NCBI GenBank assembly: GCA_963693635.1
Contig: CAVOBC010000015.1
Span: 1-26,500, forward strand
Direction: 5' to 3'
DNA: 26,500 bases
Source of the DNA: CAVOBC01 sp963693635
Lineage (GTDB): Bacteria > Pseudomonadota > Gammaproteobacteria > Pseudomonadales > Azotimanducaceae
The notes under the pieces were generated by a model that saw nothing but the letters and a program-made list of their open reading frames with translations, searched no databases and had not been told where the DNA came from. Made by a program: the position numbers and the translations under genes. Positions 1 to 7,790 of this stretch are shown piece by piece (the stretch's first letter is position 1; each line of letters starts with the position of its first letter).

Positions 1-627
1 GAACGCCAAACCGATGGCGACAAGCCAAACCTTACCCGGGTACCCGAACCCCGCCGCTCTGGCCGCATGGTGCTCGTCGTCGCATTACTCCTTGTCGTGA
101 ACCTGCTCGTCATCACGGGCTGGTTGGTCTACGACAACCGCGACACGCCACCTGCCGTACAGATCAACCCGGGCGCTCAGCAAAGCTCACCGCCAATCCA
201 GCGCGCAGGGGCCGTGTCGCAACCGTCCCTGGAAGCCACATCCGATAACATCGCACAGCCATTCACCGCAACGCAGCAAGCCGTTGCGAGGGGATCGGTG
301 GATGCTGCCGCGTCGGACAGCACAACGACCCGTACAGATCGCACGGCAACTCCGCCAGATGCCGGGGCCGTGGTCGCGATCAAACGAGGAAGGATCGGTG
401 AACTACCAGCGTCTATCCAGAAGCGCGTTCCAGACATGACGTTCTCGAGCCACATCTTTGCCGACCAACCCAGCTTGCGAATGGTGAACATCAACGGGCG
501 CAACATGCGTGAGGGCGACGTCGTTGCCCCGGGTCTGAAGCTAGTAGAGATTACCGAAGACGGCGCTGCATTCGGCTTTCTGCACTATCAGTTTGAAATG
601 AGCGTGGTACGGGACTGGGCTTACTAA
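1..627 (+). CDS. gspB: General secretion pathway protein B (GspB), 5' end missing
   Basis: The frame is open from the first base, so the gene begins upstream of the window; 208 residues are visible. The ATG at 67 sits just before the membrane segment and is probably internal, because GspB proteins carry a short cytoplasmic stretch before it. A single membrane helix spans visible residues about 23-44, then a Pro/Gln/Thr-rich periplasmic linker to about 130, then a C-terminal domain of about 75 residues containing VPDMTFSSHIFADQPSLRMV and GDVVAPGLKLVEI, which fits the T2SS GspB C-terminal domain. The family is a cofactor of the GspA ATPase and helps assemble the type II secretin. gspA would be expected just upstream. 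No other secretion gene lies in the window. The family call is firm; a role in an active T2SS is inferred. Confidence 0.82.
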   Translation, partial: ERQTDGDKPNLTRVPEPRRSGRMVLVVALLLVVNLLVITGWLVYDNRDTPPAVQINPGAQQSSPPIQRAGAVSQPSLEATSDNIAQPFTATQQAVARGSVDAAASDSTTTRTDRTATPPDAGAVVAIKRGRIGELPASIQKRVPDMTFSSHIFADQPSLRMVNINGRNMREGDVVAPGLKLVEITEDGAAFGFLHYQFEMSVVRDWAY

Positions 628-653
628 CGGGTTGCCCAGACTTATCAGAGTCG

Positions 654-668
654 CCGGCCCAAGGCCGG
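654..668. repeat. Short GC-rich hairpin after gspB
   Basis: CCGGCC-CAA-GGCCGG forms a perfect 6-bp stem with a 3-nt loop 27 nt after the gspB stop. No T-run follows, so it is at best a weak terminator. It lies between two convergent genes. Confidence 0.3.
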
Positions 669-793
669 TAGAAATCGCCCACCCGTCCCCGGTGTTAGCT
701 CTGCCCTGCATCGCAACTGGACGCCAGCCCCGCCAGTCCGGGAAATGACATAACGACAAACACGATTTGGGCGACGCTATTGCGGCGCAGCCG

Positions 794-1561
794 CTATTCC
801 GGCGCGTCCGCTGCGTCGGCGGACTGCAGATCCTGGATCTCGCGCCGCATCTCGACCAACTGCTGAGCAAGGCGCCCGCGGTGCTTGTCGATGCCTTCGA
901 TCGCCTCGCTCGTTTCACTCATTTGCCGGGTGATGACACCGATGTTGCGTTTGTTGGCACCGACCTCGATCGCCTGACTCTGGACCTGCCCGCGCATCAC
1001 AGCCACTTGCGCGACCATCTCCCCGGTCTCGTCTGTCAATGTCTGGCGGACATCCACCATGTCCGTGGTCATCTGGCCGAACCGCCGGGTGTATTCAGCA
1101 ATGTTCACTTCCATTGCCTTGACCCGTCCGTCAGCCGACGCGACCGTCTTGTTCTGCGCGCCAATCGCCGCTTCATTAGCCTTGATCCATTGTCTGTTGC
1201 GTTTGTTCGAGACGTCCCACAACTTGCGAATCTCCGACAGATTTGCCTCGATGCTCGATTTCATGGATAGGAACGAACTGGACGACTCAGAACCCGCCAG
1301 GGCAAGCCGCTGGTCAAGTTCTCTGATGCTCTCCTGACTCTTCTCAAGCAAACGGTTCGACTGGTCGAGATTCTCCTGGACCTCAAAGAGGGTGTAGCCG
1401 CCGACGCCCATCATGATTGCCATCAGAACGATCACGAACACCAGCATGCCATTGAAATTGCTCTGCTTCGGCGCGTCGACGCGCCGACTCGCCCGATAAG
1501 ACGCGACTTCGTCCTGGGCCGGCTTGATGCTGGGGATCAGGCTGTCCTTCTTGTCACTCAC
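794..1561 (-). CDS. Membrane-anchored coiled-coil protein, unknown function
   Basis: A 255-residue protein with a charged cytoplasmic N-terminus of about 38 residues, one membrane helix at about 39-59 (GMLVFVIVLMAIMMGVGGY) and a long, mostly helical periplasmic part. Residues about 60-250 are rich in Glu, Gln, Arg, Ser and Leu with heptad-like spacing, so a coiled coil is likely. No enzymatic motif is visible. The start is a GTG inside the first copy of a 13-bp repeat array. Convergent with gspB, 166 nt apart. The topology resembles envelope scaffold or tether proteins, but I do not recognise a named family. The gene is judged real from its length, composition and clean TM-plus-coil architecture; the function is unknown. 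Confidence 0.75.
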   Translation of the reverse strand: MSDKKDSLIPSIKPAQDEVASYRASRRVDAPKQSNFNGMLVFVIVLMAIMMGVGGYTLFEVQENLDQSNRLLEKSQESIRELDQRLALAGSESSSSFLSMKSSIEANLSEIRKLWDVSNKRNRQWIKANEAAIGAQNKTVASADGRVKAMEVNIAEYTRRFGQMTTDMVDVRQTLTDETGEMVAQVAVMRGQVQSQAIEVGANKRNIGVITRQMSETSEAIEGIDKHRGRLAQQLVEMRREIQDLQSADAADAPE

Positions 1562-1672
1562 AACTGGTCACTCACAACTGTCGCTCACGACTGTCACTCA
1601 CGTTTTGCTGATTCACGTTTTCTGACTCACCTTCCTGGCCCACCTTCCACAGACTCACTTTCCAGACTCACA
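1553..1672. repeat. Degenerate 13-bp tandem repeat array
   Basis: Units related to GTCACTCACAACT occur at 1553-1566, 1567-1579, 1580-1592 and 1593-1605, then decay into spaced copies of a GACTCAC/ATTCAC core up to about 1672. Read on the minus strand each unit holds GTGAGTGAC or GTGAGCGAC, and the last copy supplies the GTG start of the coiled-coil protein. The array therefore forms the leader of that gene. Confidence 0.7.
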
Positions 1673-1843
1673 TGCCAGCTTCTCTTGCCAGAGTTGCCCG
1701 CCGGGCTTTCTAACGACTCATTTAGCGCCCCATGAAGCCAGATGAGCGGCGGCGCCGGTGATTTCTGATTGCTTAACCGCAGTGTTGTTCTTAGAGTGCC
1801 TCTTTCCCCGTTTCTGCATCGCTGTGCCTGTCGGAACACGCTT
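1673..1843. other. Gene-free stretch before the outer-membrane protein gene
   Basis: With the flanking repeat array and palindromes this forms a 325-nt gene-free region (1562-1886) between two divergent genes. It must hold both promoters, but no convincing -35/-10 pair could be identified by eye. Base composition changes from GC-rich to AT-rich after about 1840. Confidence 0.4.
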
Positions 1844-1911
1844 GTTTAAAAAATATGGTTTCACTCGCACTCTCAGAGTTATCATCATGATAACATTGAA
1901 CTTTTTTAAAC
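1844..1911 (+). promoter_or_regulatory. Nested inverted repeats around the outer-membrane protein start
   Basis: An outer perfect 10-bp inverted repeat, GTTTAAAAAA at 1844-1853 and TTTTTTAAAC at 1902-1911, encloses an inner perfect 8-bp palindrome, GTTATCAT-C-ATGATAAC, at 1878-1894. The ATG in the inner right arm (1887) is a candidate start for the outer-membrane protein. The block is strikingly AT-rich against its surroundings. It could be an operator or an mRNA structure that hides the start; the sequence does not decide. Confidence 0.55.
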
Positions 1912-3620
1912 TCTACACGCGAATATCCTGGACATGTCCTGGTAACCCGGCGCAGCATCGGAACGCTCGATCATCAAAGATCTCGGCTACCGCGATGACC
2001 ATCGCAGTGCTGATTGCGGCATCACAACCCATGGCAGCGGAACCGCTGCAGGATACACCCGCGACGACCAATGCGCGCAAAGCGCCTGCGGCGAATAAAG
2101 CGCCAGCGCCGATGAATGAAGCGCCTGCGGCGAATAAAGAGTCTGCGGCGGGTACTGATAAAGAGTCTGCGGCGGATACTGATAAAGAGTTTGCGGTCAT
2201 CGGAGCACCCGTGTCTGATGAGGGGACTGCCGTCGTGGCGGCCCCGCGCGTGCGCACGGACCGGGACCCGAATGCTGAGGAACTCGCGGACAAGATGAGT
2301 GCGGGTGCGAGCAGGCCCGAAAAGAAGGCACCAAAGAAGGACGTAAAGAAGGAGATAGAAGCGGAGAAAAACAAAAGCGTCAGACGCCGCAGTTCGCGCC
2401 GCCGCTACCAATCTGGCTGGGAGATCTACTCCCAAGTCGATCTCTTTGCTTTCAGCGAGACCATAGCCGTCGACAAGTTCGTCAACAAGTTCGATGCAAA
2501 CCTCGAAGGCGGTGACACCGCATTCACTCACAACCTCATCGAAGCGGGCGTAAAGTGGCGCGGGCTCAAACTCGCGTACGTTCACCGCTTCGACTACGTC
2601 ACACGCTTCACCGAAGACACCGCGCGCTTCCACCATAGCGAGAAAAATCAGATCGCCATCGACCAGCGGCGGGTCTTCGACCTGCTTCTATCCGTCGAAC
2701 GGATTCAGGCGAAGGGCATTAAGGTTGGCTACGAGACCCGTCTCTTTCGCAATTTCTCAGTCAGCGCGGACGTCTCCTGGTACGACGACATCTCTCAACT
2801 GCAATCCGGCAGCGCAGCCGCAATTGGCAATCCAGATCCCATCACACCTGAGATCATGGCCGAGATCGATGCACTCGCCGACACGGTCGACCTCGATGAC
2901 CGTGACATCTCCGCGTTGAACGACATCCTGCGAGATGTCACGGGCAATCTGCATATTGACTACGCGTATGACGAACCGAAGTTCAACGAGCGGTTCTACC
3001 GGGAACCCGTCATCATCGGCGACCCCAATCCCGTGTTGACCGGCGTCGATTTCAGCGCGCCGGCAGGCGAAGGCTATGCAGTCGATATCGGCATCGCTTA
3101 TAGCCCAACCGAGTGGCTCGATCTCCGACTCAAGCTCTACGATGTCGTCAACGAGTTCACCTGGGATAACGCTCCGGTCACTACCGTGTCGTTTGATGTC
3201 ACCGCTCTCAAGACTGACCTGATACAGATGATCCAGGACTTCGCCAATGGCGGCGCGGTTGCACCCAACGACCTGGTCGCCCGCAATCTTGTGGTCGATA
3301 TTCGCAACCAGGCTTACACCCAGGAGCTTCTGACCCGGACCCACTTATCCGCCACCTGGCATCTGCCACCGTCGATCAACCTCGCGGGCTGGAAACCACA
3401 CCTTGCCATCGTCGGCGAATACTACGACACGGGCGTCCACGAATTTCCCCGCCTTGGGTTCGCTGTCGACGGCCTTGAGCTTGCGTACGACTTCGGCGGC
3501 AAAGCCTACACACTGACGTATCGCGGCGATTATCTATACGCCCAGTTGATCGCTGACACGCTGGACACAAAGAACGCCCGAACCTTCGGCGTTGGCATCG
3601 GCATCAACATCGCATGGTAA
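1887..3620 (+). CDS. Outer-membrane beta-barrel protein with repeat-rich N-terminal segment
   Basis: 577 residues from the ATG at 1887. A signal peptide is visible: a basic stretch (RNARSSK, about 25-31), a hydrophobic core (AMTIAVLIAAS, about 36-46) and an Ala-rich cleavage region near PMAA (48-51). A start at ATG 1995 would lose the basic stretch, so 1887 is preferred; a still earlier in-frame ATG at 1758 looks too far upstream. Residues 66-104 are degenerate APAANK / ESAAxTDK repeats; about 142-172 is strongly basic (KKAPKKDVKKE, RRRSSRRR). From about 173 to the end the sequence has alternating aromatic/hydrophobic strands and finishes GVGIGINIAW, a terminal aromatic typical of barrels folded by the BAM complex. 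No named porin or receptor family is recognised and no plug domain is visible. The repeat and basic segments may bind peptidoglycan or polyanions; that is inference. Confidence 0.75.
   Translation: MITLNFFKLYTRISWTCPGNPAQHRNARSSKISATAMTIAVLIAASQPMAAEPLQDTPATTNARKAPAANKAPAPMNEAPAANKESAAGTDKESAADTDKEFAVIGAPVSDEGTAVVAAPRVRTDRDPNAEELADKMSAGASRPEKKAPKKDVKKEIEAEKNKSVRRRSSRRRYQSGWEIYSQVDLFAFSETIAVDKFVNKFDANLEGGDTAFTHNLIEAGVKWRGLKLAYVHRFDYVTRFTEDTARFHHSEKNQIAIDQRRVFDLLLSVERIQAKGIKVGYETRLFRNFSVSADVSWYDDISQLQSGSAAAIGNPDPITPEIMAEIDALADTVDLDDRDISALNDILRDVTGNLHIDYAYDEPKFNERFYREPVIIGDPNPVLTGVDFSAPAGEGYAVDIGIAYSPTEWLDLRLKLYDVVNEFTWDNAPVTTVSFDVTALKTDLIQMIQDFANGGAVAPNDLVARNLVVDIRNQAYTQELLTRTHLSATWHLPPSINLAGWKPHLAIVGEYYDTGVHEFPRLGFAVDGLELAYDFGGKAYTLTYRGDYLYAQLIADTLDTKNARTFGVGIGINIAW
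2082..2198 (+). repeat. In-frame repeat block in the outer-membrane protein gene
   Basis: Two copies of an 18-bp unit (GCGCCTGCGGCGAATAAA, encoding APAANK; 2082-2099 and 2121-2138) are followed by two near-identical 24-bp units encoding ESAAGTDK and ESAADTDK (2139-2162, 2163-2186) and a decayed partial copy. All keep the reading frame. Confidence 0.8.
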
Positions 3621-3731
3621 CGTCGTCGCCTTCCTGACCCTGCAGCACCGCGAGGCAAGATCGCCAACGGGTAAGGGCAGCGCCCGCGGCAGAAACTCGT
3701 TCCCCAGCCCCAATCAAGATCACGTCTGACG

Positions 3732-5210
3732 ATGGCTGACTACGACCTTGCTGTCATTGGCGGCGGCATCAACGGTGCCGCCATCGCGCGCGACGCGGCC
3801 GGGCGTGGTCTTCGAGTGGCCCTCATCGAACAGAACGATCTGGCGAGCGCCACTTCGTCCGCCAGTACCAAGCTGATTCATGGTGGCCTGCGTTATCTTG
3901 AGACCGGGAAGCTGCGCCTGGTTCGCGAGTCACTGCAAGAGCGCAGTCTGCTGCTCAAACTTGCGCCCCACATTGTGACACCACTCGACTTCGTGCTGCC
4001 GCACGCTGACACCGGCAGGCCGCGCTTCATCGTTCGTATTGGACTCGCTCTGTACGACCTGCTCGCGGGTCGTACACAACTGCCATCGTCTCGCGCCATC
4101 CGACTCGACACGCCTGAACTCAACCCACGCCTGCGTCACGGCTTCCGGTACAGCGACGCCCGGGTCGACGATTCGCGACTCGTCATTCTCAACGCGGTCG
4201 CGGCGGCGGAACTCGGCGCTGACGTGCTCACTCGCACTCGCTGCTCAGCCCTGGCCGTCGATGCGGGCTCCTGGCATCTCGACCTTGCGGCCGGTAACGA
4301 CCGGCGACACATCACGGCCCGGGGCGTCGTCAACGCCACTGGCCCATGGGCGACCGAACTGCTCACCGCGGCGAATATACAAGGTGCGCGACACAGGCTG
4401 CGTCTCGTCAAGGGTAGTCACATAGTCGTCCGCCGCCTGTACGAAGCGGACCACGCATTTTTGTTTCAGAATCTCGACGGGCGCGTCGTCTTCACGATTC
4501 CCTACACACGGGACTTCACACTGATCGGTACGACTGAAGTCGACTATGAAGGCGACCTCGCCCAACTCGCGGCGACACCGGACGAGGTCGAATACCTGTG
4601 CAGCGCCGTCAGCCTTTACATGTTGACCCCGGTGAAACCGGATCAGGTGGTGTGGTCGTACGCAGGCGTACGTCCGCTGCTGGACGACGGCGCGAACGCG
4701 GGCACGCGGGTCACGCGCGAGTACAAGCTTGATCTCGATACCGCTGCCGGGGCCCCGATGCTCACCGTGTTCGGGGGCAAGATCACGACGTACCGACACC
4801 TCGCCGAGGAATGTATGACGCTACTCGCGCCACATCTCGGCGTTAGTGCGGACTGGACGCACACAGTGCCGTTACCTGGCGGCGATGTGCCCGATGGTGA
4901 CGTGGACGCATACGTTCTTTCCTGTCACACAACGTGGCCGTGGCTGCCCCTACCCTTGCTCCGCCGCTTCATTAGTGCGTATGGGACAAGGATTAGAGCG
5001 TTGATCGGTGAATGTACAACCGTGGCTGATCTTGGGCGGCGCTTTGCAAACGGACTCTACGAACGTGAGTTGTGCTACCTGCGTGACGTTGAATGGGCGC
5101 GCGGCAGCGAGGACGTCCTTTGGCGGTGTACCCGACTGGGGCTCGAAGCATCCGCCATGGAACAGCAGGAAATCGAGCACTGGTTCATCACGCATCCGCC
5201 ATCGGCTTGA
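3732..5210 (+). CDS. glpD: Aerobic glycerol-3-phosphate dehydrogenase
   Basis: A 492-residue FAD-dependent, membrane-associated enzyme that oxidises sn-glycerol 3-phosphate to dihydroxyacetone phosphate and passes electrons to quinone. The N-terminus has the dinucleotide-binding motif GGGINGAAIARDAAGRG followed by the family signature SSASTKLIHGGLRYLE. Further matches are FTIPYTRDFTLIGTTEVDY, SYAGVRPLLDD and FGGKITTYRHLAE, and there is a C-terminal helical domain. The length is close to the roughly 500 residues of GlpD. No glpK, glpF or glpR lies nearby, so the gene stands alone. It ends in a terminator shared with convergent groEL. The 111 nt before it show no clear promoter. Confidence 0.95.
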   Translation: MADYDLAVIGGGINGAAIARDAAGRGLRVALIEQNDLASATSSASTKLIHGGLRYLETGKLRLVRESLQERSLLLKLAPHIVTPLDFVLPHADTGRPRFIVRIGLALYDLLAGRTQLPSSRAIRLDTPELNPRLRHGFRYSDARVDDSRLVILNAVAAAELGADVLTRTRCSALAVDAGSWHLDLAAGNDRRHITARGVVNATGPWATELLTAANIQGARHRLRLVKGSHIVVRRLYEADHAFLFQNLDGRVVFTIPYTRDFTLIGTTEVDYEGDLAQLAATPDEVEYLCSAVSLYMLTPVKPDQVVWSYAGVRPLLDDGANAGTRVTREYKLDLDTAAGAPMLTVFGGKITTYRHLAEECMTLLAPHLGVSADWTHTVPLPGGDVPDGDVDAYVLSCHTTWPWLPLPLLRRFISAYGTRIRALIGECTTVADLGRRFANGLYERELCYLRDVEWARGSEDVLWRCTRLGLEASAMEQQEIEHWFITHPPSA

Positions 5211-5355
5211 CCCGAGCATGGCATTTTAGTCAGGTCCAGATCGTTAGGATGAATGGTGGAGAGATCCCCGTTATGTTCTTTCTTTTCTTTCGGCTTCGAG
5301 GCGGCTTCTAAGCGTGGGTGCGTGGTGAGTAATCGTCCATCCGTTCTGCTGGCAC

Positions 5356-5383
5356 AAAAAAAGCCCCGCTTAGCGGGGCTTTT
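5356..5383. terminator. Bidirectional intrinsic terminator between glpD and groEL
   Basis: AAAAGCCCCGC-TTA-GCGGGGCTTTT forms an 11-bp stem with a 3-nt loop. Read from groEL (minus) a run of seven T follows the GC stem; read from glpD (plus) four T follow. It lies 146 nt after the glpD stop and 127 nt after the groEL stop. Confidence 0.88.
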
Positions 5384-5386
5384 CCT

Positions 5387-5425
5387 GACACTCTAGTCCG
5401 ACACTCTAGTCCGACACTCTAGTCC
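5387..5425. repeat. 13-bp tandem repeat, three perfect copies
   Basis: GACACTCTAGTCC is repeated perfectly at 5387-5399, 5400-5412 and 5413-5425. Decayed copies follow to about 5460 (GACATTCCTCC, TGACACTC, TGACAACTC). The array sits in the groEL 3' untranslated region, just upstream of the terminator in the groEL direction. Apart from this array and the terminator, 5211-5509 holds nothing I recognise. Confidence 0.85.
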
Positions 5426-5509
5426 GACATTCCTCCTGACACTCTGACAACTCTGTCTGAGAGGTTTGCTCGGAAGCGATGCCGTCTTGAGGGCAGACGC
5501 GCGGATGAT

Positions 5510-7159
5510 TTACATCATGCCGCCCATGCCGCCCATGCCACCGTCCATGCCACCTGGCATTGCCGGTGCAGCAGGCGAGTCATCAACCTCTTCAGTGACC
5601 ATGCATTCGGTCGTGATCATCAGACCAGCCACACTCGCGGCGGCCTGAAGAGCCGTTCGAGTCACTTTGGCAGGATCCGGCAGACCCATCTTGATCATGT
5701 CACCGTACTCGCCGGTCGCAGCGTTGTAGCCCTGGCTACCGGTCATGCCCTTGATCTTGTCGAGAACGACGGAGCCTTCTGCGCCAGCATTGCCGACGAT
5801 CTGGCGCAACGGCGATTCCATTGCCTTGCGGCAAAGGTTGATCCCGACATTCTGGTCCTCGTTGTCGCCCGTCAGGCCTTCAATGGCCTGCAATGCACGA
5901 ACGAGCGCGACGCCGCCGCCAGCGACGATGCCTTCTTCAACCGCAGCACGGGTGGAGTGCAACGCGTCTTCAACTCGCGCTTTTTTCTCCTTCATCTCAA
6001 CTTCCGTGGCAGCACCGACCTTGATCACGGCAACACCACCAGCCAGTTTGGCAACGCGTTCCTGGAGCTTTTCGCGATCGTAGTCAGACGACGTCTCTTC
6101 GATCTGTGTACGGATCTGACCTACCCGACCTTCGATCTCGTCGGACTTGCCGGCGCCGTCAACGATCGTGGTCGCTTCTTTCGTGAGGCTGACGCGCTTG
6201 GCCCGGCCGAGATCGTCGATGGTTGCGCCCTCAAGCGACAGTCCCACTTCCTCGGAAATCACGGTGCCACCGGTGAGGATCGCGATGTCCTGCAGCATTT
6301 CCTTGCGGCGGTCACCAAAGCCAGGTGCCTTGGCAGCCGAGACCTTGACGATTCCACGCATGTTGTTGACAACAAGAGTCGCGAGCGCTTCGCCTTCGAC
6401 ATCTTCAGCAATTACAACGAGCGGCTTGCCCGCTTTGGCAACCGCTTCAAGAACCGGCAGCATTTCGCGGATATTGGAGATCTTCTTGTCGTGCAGCAGG
6501 ATGAAAGGATCTTCCATCTCGGCACTCATGCTCTCCTGATTATTGATGAAGTAAGGCGAGAGGTAGCCGCGGTCGAACTGCATGCCTTCAACCACGTCGA
6601 GTTCGTTCTCAAGGCCGCTGCCTTCTTCAACCGTGATCACACCTTCTTTACCGACCTTGTCCATCGCCTCGGCAATGATGTCGCCAACGTGCGTGTCGCT
6701 GTTAGCAGAAACACTGCCGACCTGTGCGATGGTCGTGCTGTCGTTGCAGGGCACAGCCAGTTTCTCAACTTCTGCGACGGCGGCGATAACGGCCTTGTCG
6801 ATGCCGCGCTTGAGATCCATCGGATTCATGCCGGCGGCGACGGCTTTTAAGCCTTCATTGAGGATGGATTGTGCGAGCACTGTCGCCGTGGTGGTGCCGT
6901 CACCCGCTACATCAGACGTCTGGGAAGCAACTTCCTTCAGCATCTGTGCGCCCATGTTCTCAAACTTGTCTTTGAGTTCGATCTCTTTGGCGACGGAAAC
7001 GCCGTCTTTGGTCACTGTCGGCGCGCCGAATGACTTGTCGAGGACGACGTTACGTCCCTTGGGGCCGAGCGTTACTCGTACGGCGTCGGCGAGTATGTTG
7101 ACGCCAGCCAGCATGCGCTGACGGGCGGAATCGCCAAATTTAACGTCTTTAGCTGTCAT
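5510..7159 (-). CDS. groL: Chaperonin GroEL (Hsp60)
   Basis: A 549-residue 60-kDa chaperonin that forms the double-ring folding chamber with GroES. It opens MTAKDVKFGDSARQRMLAGV, has the ATP-site segments LGPKGRNVVLDKS and DVAGDGTTTATVLAQ, the apical segment with KAPGFGDRRKEMLQD, the signature AAVEEGIVAGGG, and the flexible Gly/Met tail GGMDGGMGGMGGMM. Length and motifs are canonical. A GGA-type ribosome site (AGGAC) precedes the ATG. It follows groES with a 109-nt gap and shares the CIRCE-controlled promoter upstream of groES. No second groEL is seen in the window. Confidence 0.98.
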   Translation of the reverse strand: MTAKDVKFGDSARQRMLAGVNILADAVRVTLGPKGRNVVLDKSFGAPTVTKDGVSVAKEIELKDKFENMGAQMLKEVASQTSDVAGDGTTTATVLAQSILNEGLKAVAAGMNPMDLKRGIDKAVIAAVAEVEKLAVPCNDSTTIAQVGSVSANSDTHVGDIIAEAMDKVGKEGVITVEEGSGLENELDVVEGMQFDRGYLSPYFINNQESMSAEMEDPFILLHDKKISNIREMLPVLEAVAKAGKPLVVIAEDVEGEALATLVVNNMRGIVKVSAAKAPGFGDRRKEMLQDIAILTGGTVISEEVGLSLEGATIDDLGRAKRVSLTKEATTIVDGAGKSDEIEGRVGQIRTQIEETSSDYDREKLQERVAKLAGGVAVIKVGAATEVEMKEKKARVEDALHSTRAAVEEGIVAGGGVALVRALQAIEGLTGDNEDQNVGINLCRKAMESPLRQIVGNAGAEGSVVLDKIKGMTGSQGYNAATGEYGDMIKMGLPDPAKVTRTALQAAASVAGLMITTECMVTEEVDDSPAAPAMPGGMDGGMGGMGGMM

Positions 7160-7268
7160 GATTTTGTCCTGTTAGGAATCGTTGTTACGAAGCATCGAAA
7201 ACCACGGAAGGAAGCCGTCGTCTCCAAATGTGTGGTTGTCGGGCTATCCCTTTTCTTGCGATCAGGTG

Positions 7269-7556
7269 TTACTCGACCACACCGAAGACTTCGCTCTCAC
7301 TCATGATGAGCAGTTCTTCACCTTCAAGCTTTACGGTGCTGCCTGCGTACTGGCCGAACAGAATCTTGTCGCCAGCTTTCAGATCGATCTGTTGCACAGA
7401 ACCGTTATCCAGTTTTTTGCCGGGTCCAACCGCGAGTACTTCACCTTGTGAGGGCTTTTCAGTCGCGGAATCCGGGATGACGATGCCACCTGCGGACTTA
7501 GTCTCCTCTTCCGTGCGGCGGACCACCACGCGATCTTGTAATGGACGGATATTCAT
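7269..7556 (-). CDS. groS: Co-chaperonin GroES (Hsp10)
   Basis: 95 residues starting MNIRPLQDRVVVRRTEEE. It contains the mobile-loop region EEETKSAGGIVIPDSATEKPS and ends SESEVFGVVE, all canonical. The frame is open for 33 codons further upstream, but the family start and a GGAG ribosome site at the right distance fix the ATG at 7556. GroES caps the GroEL ring and closes the folding chamber. First gene of the groESL operon, with a leader of about 200 nt from the predicted transcription start. Confidence 0.97.
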   Translation of the reverse strand: MNIRPLQDRVVVRRTEEETKSAGGIVIPDSATEKPSQGEVLAVGPGKKLDNGSVQQIDLKAGDKILFGQYAGSTVKLEGEELLIMSESEVFGVVE

Positions 7557-7637
7557 TTGAAATCTCCAGTTTCCTGATAGTTTTTGAAGCCACCTCCGTT
7601 GCACTCGACCGCCGCGTGCAGAAGCCAAACCCCCCAA

Positions 7638-7653
7638 GCTCTTTGCCAAGAGC
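7638..7653 (-). repeat. Hairpin in the groESL leader
   Basis: GCTCTT-TGCC-AAGAGC forms a perfect 6-bp stem with a 4-nt loop within the transcribed leader between CIRCE and groES. Just beside it (about 7655-7690) TCTTGCGAA-type sequence occurs twice as an imperfect direct repeat. No function is assigned. Confidence 0.4.
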
Positions 7654-7736
7654 ACTCTTCTTGCGAAAAGCTCTCTTGCGAAGCTCCATTGGGAAAGCCA
7701 AAGCGCGCCGTCTTCGGGACGAGTCTCAAAACAGAG

Positions 7737-7763
7737 TTAGCACTCTATTTGAAGGAGTGCCAA
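7737..7763 (-). promoter_or_regulatory. CIRCE element (HrcA operator) of groESL
   Basis: TTAGCACTC, a 9-nt spacer, then GAGTGCCAA. The consensus is TTAGCACTC-N9-GAGTGCTAA, so 17 of 18 arm positions match. HrcA repressor binding here would hold groESL down at normal temperature. The element begins at the -10 hexamer and covers the expected transcription start, which suits repression. hrcA itself is not in the window. Confidence 0.95.
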
Positions 7764-7790
7764 TTCTATGCATCGCGAACCCGTAGTCAA
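7763..7790 (-). promoter_or_regulatory. Sigma70-type promoter of groESL
   Basis: On the minus strand: TTGACT (-35, 7790-7785), a 16-nt spacer, TAGAAT (-10, 7768-7763). Each hexamer has five of six consensus bases. Transcription would start near 7756, inside CIRCE. I could not make out a convincing heat-shock sigma32 promoter in the leader. Confidence 0.8.

Noticed and set aside
1878..1894. Palindrome read as a Fur box
   Set aside because: The arms GTTATCAT/ATGATAAC are not in the order or orientation of the GATAATGATAATCATTATC consensus, so no regulator is assigned.
2022..2636. A 204-codon Arg-rich frame opposite the outer-membrane protein repeats
   Set aside because: Its RRRLFI-type repeats are only the complement of the ESAAxTDK repeats; the plus-strand protein has a signal peptide and barrel.
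5387..5425. 13-bp array read as a small CRISPR or plasmid-type iteron set
   Set aside because: Units abut without spacers, only three are intact, and no cas, rep or origin features lie nearby.
5957..6850. A 297-codon open frame opposite groEL
   Set aside because: It is a shadow of a highly conserved chaperonin gene, with no ribosome site or recognisable motif.
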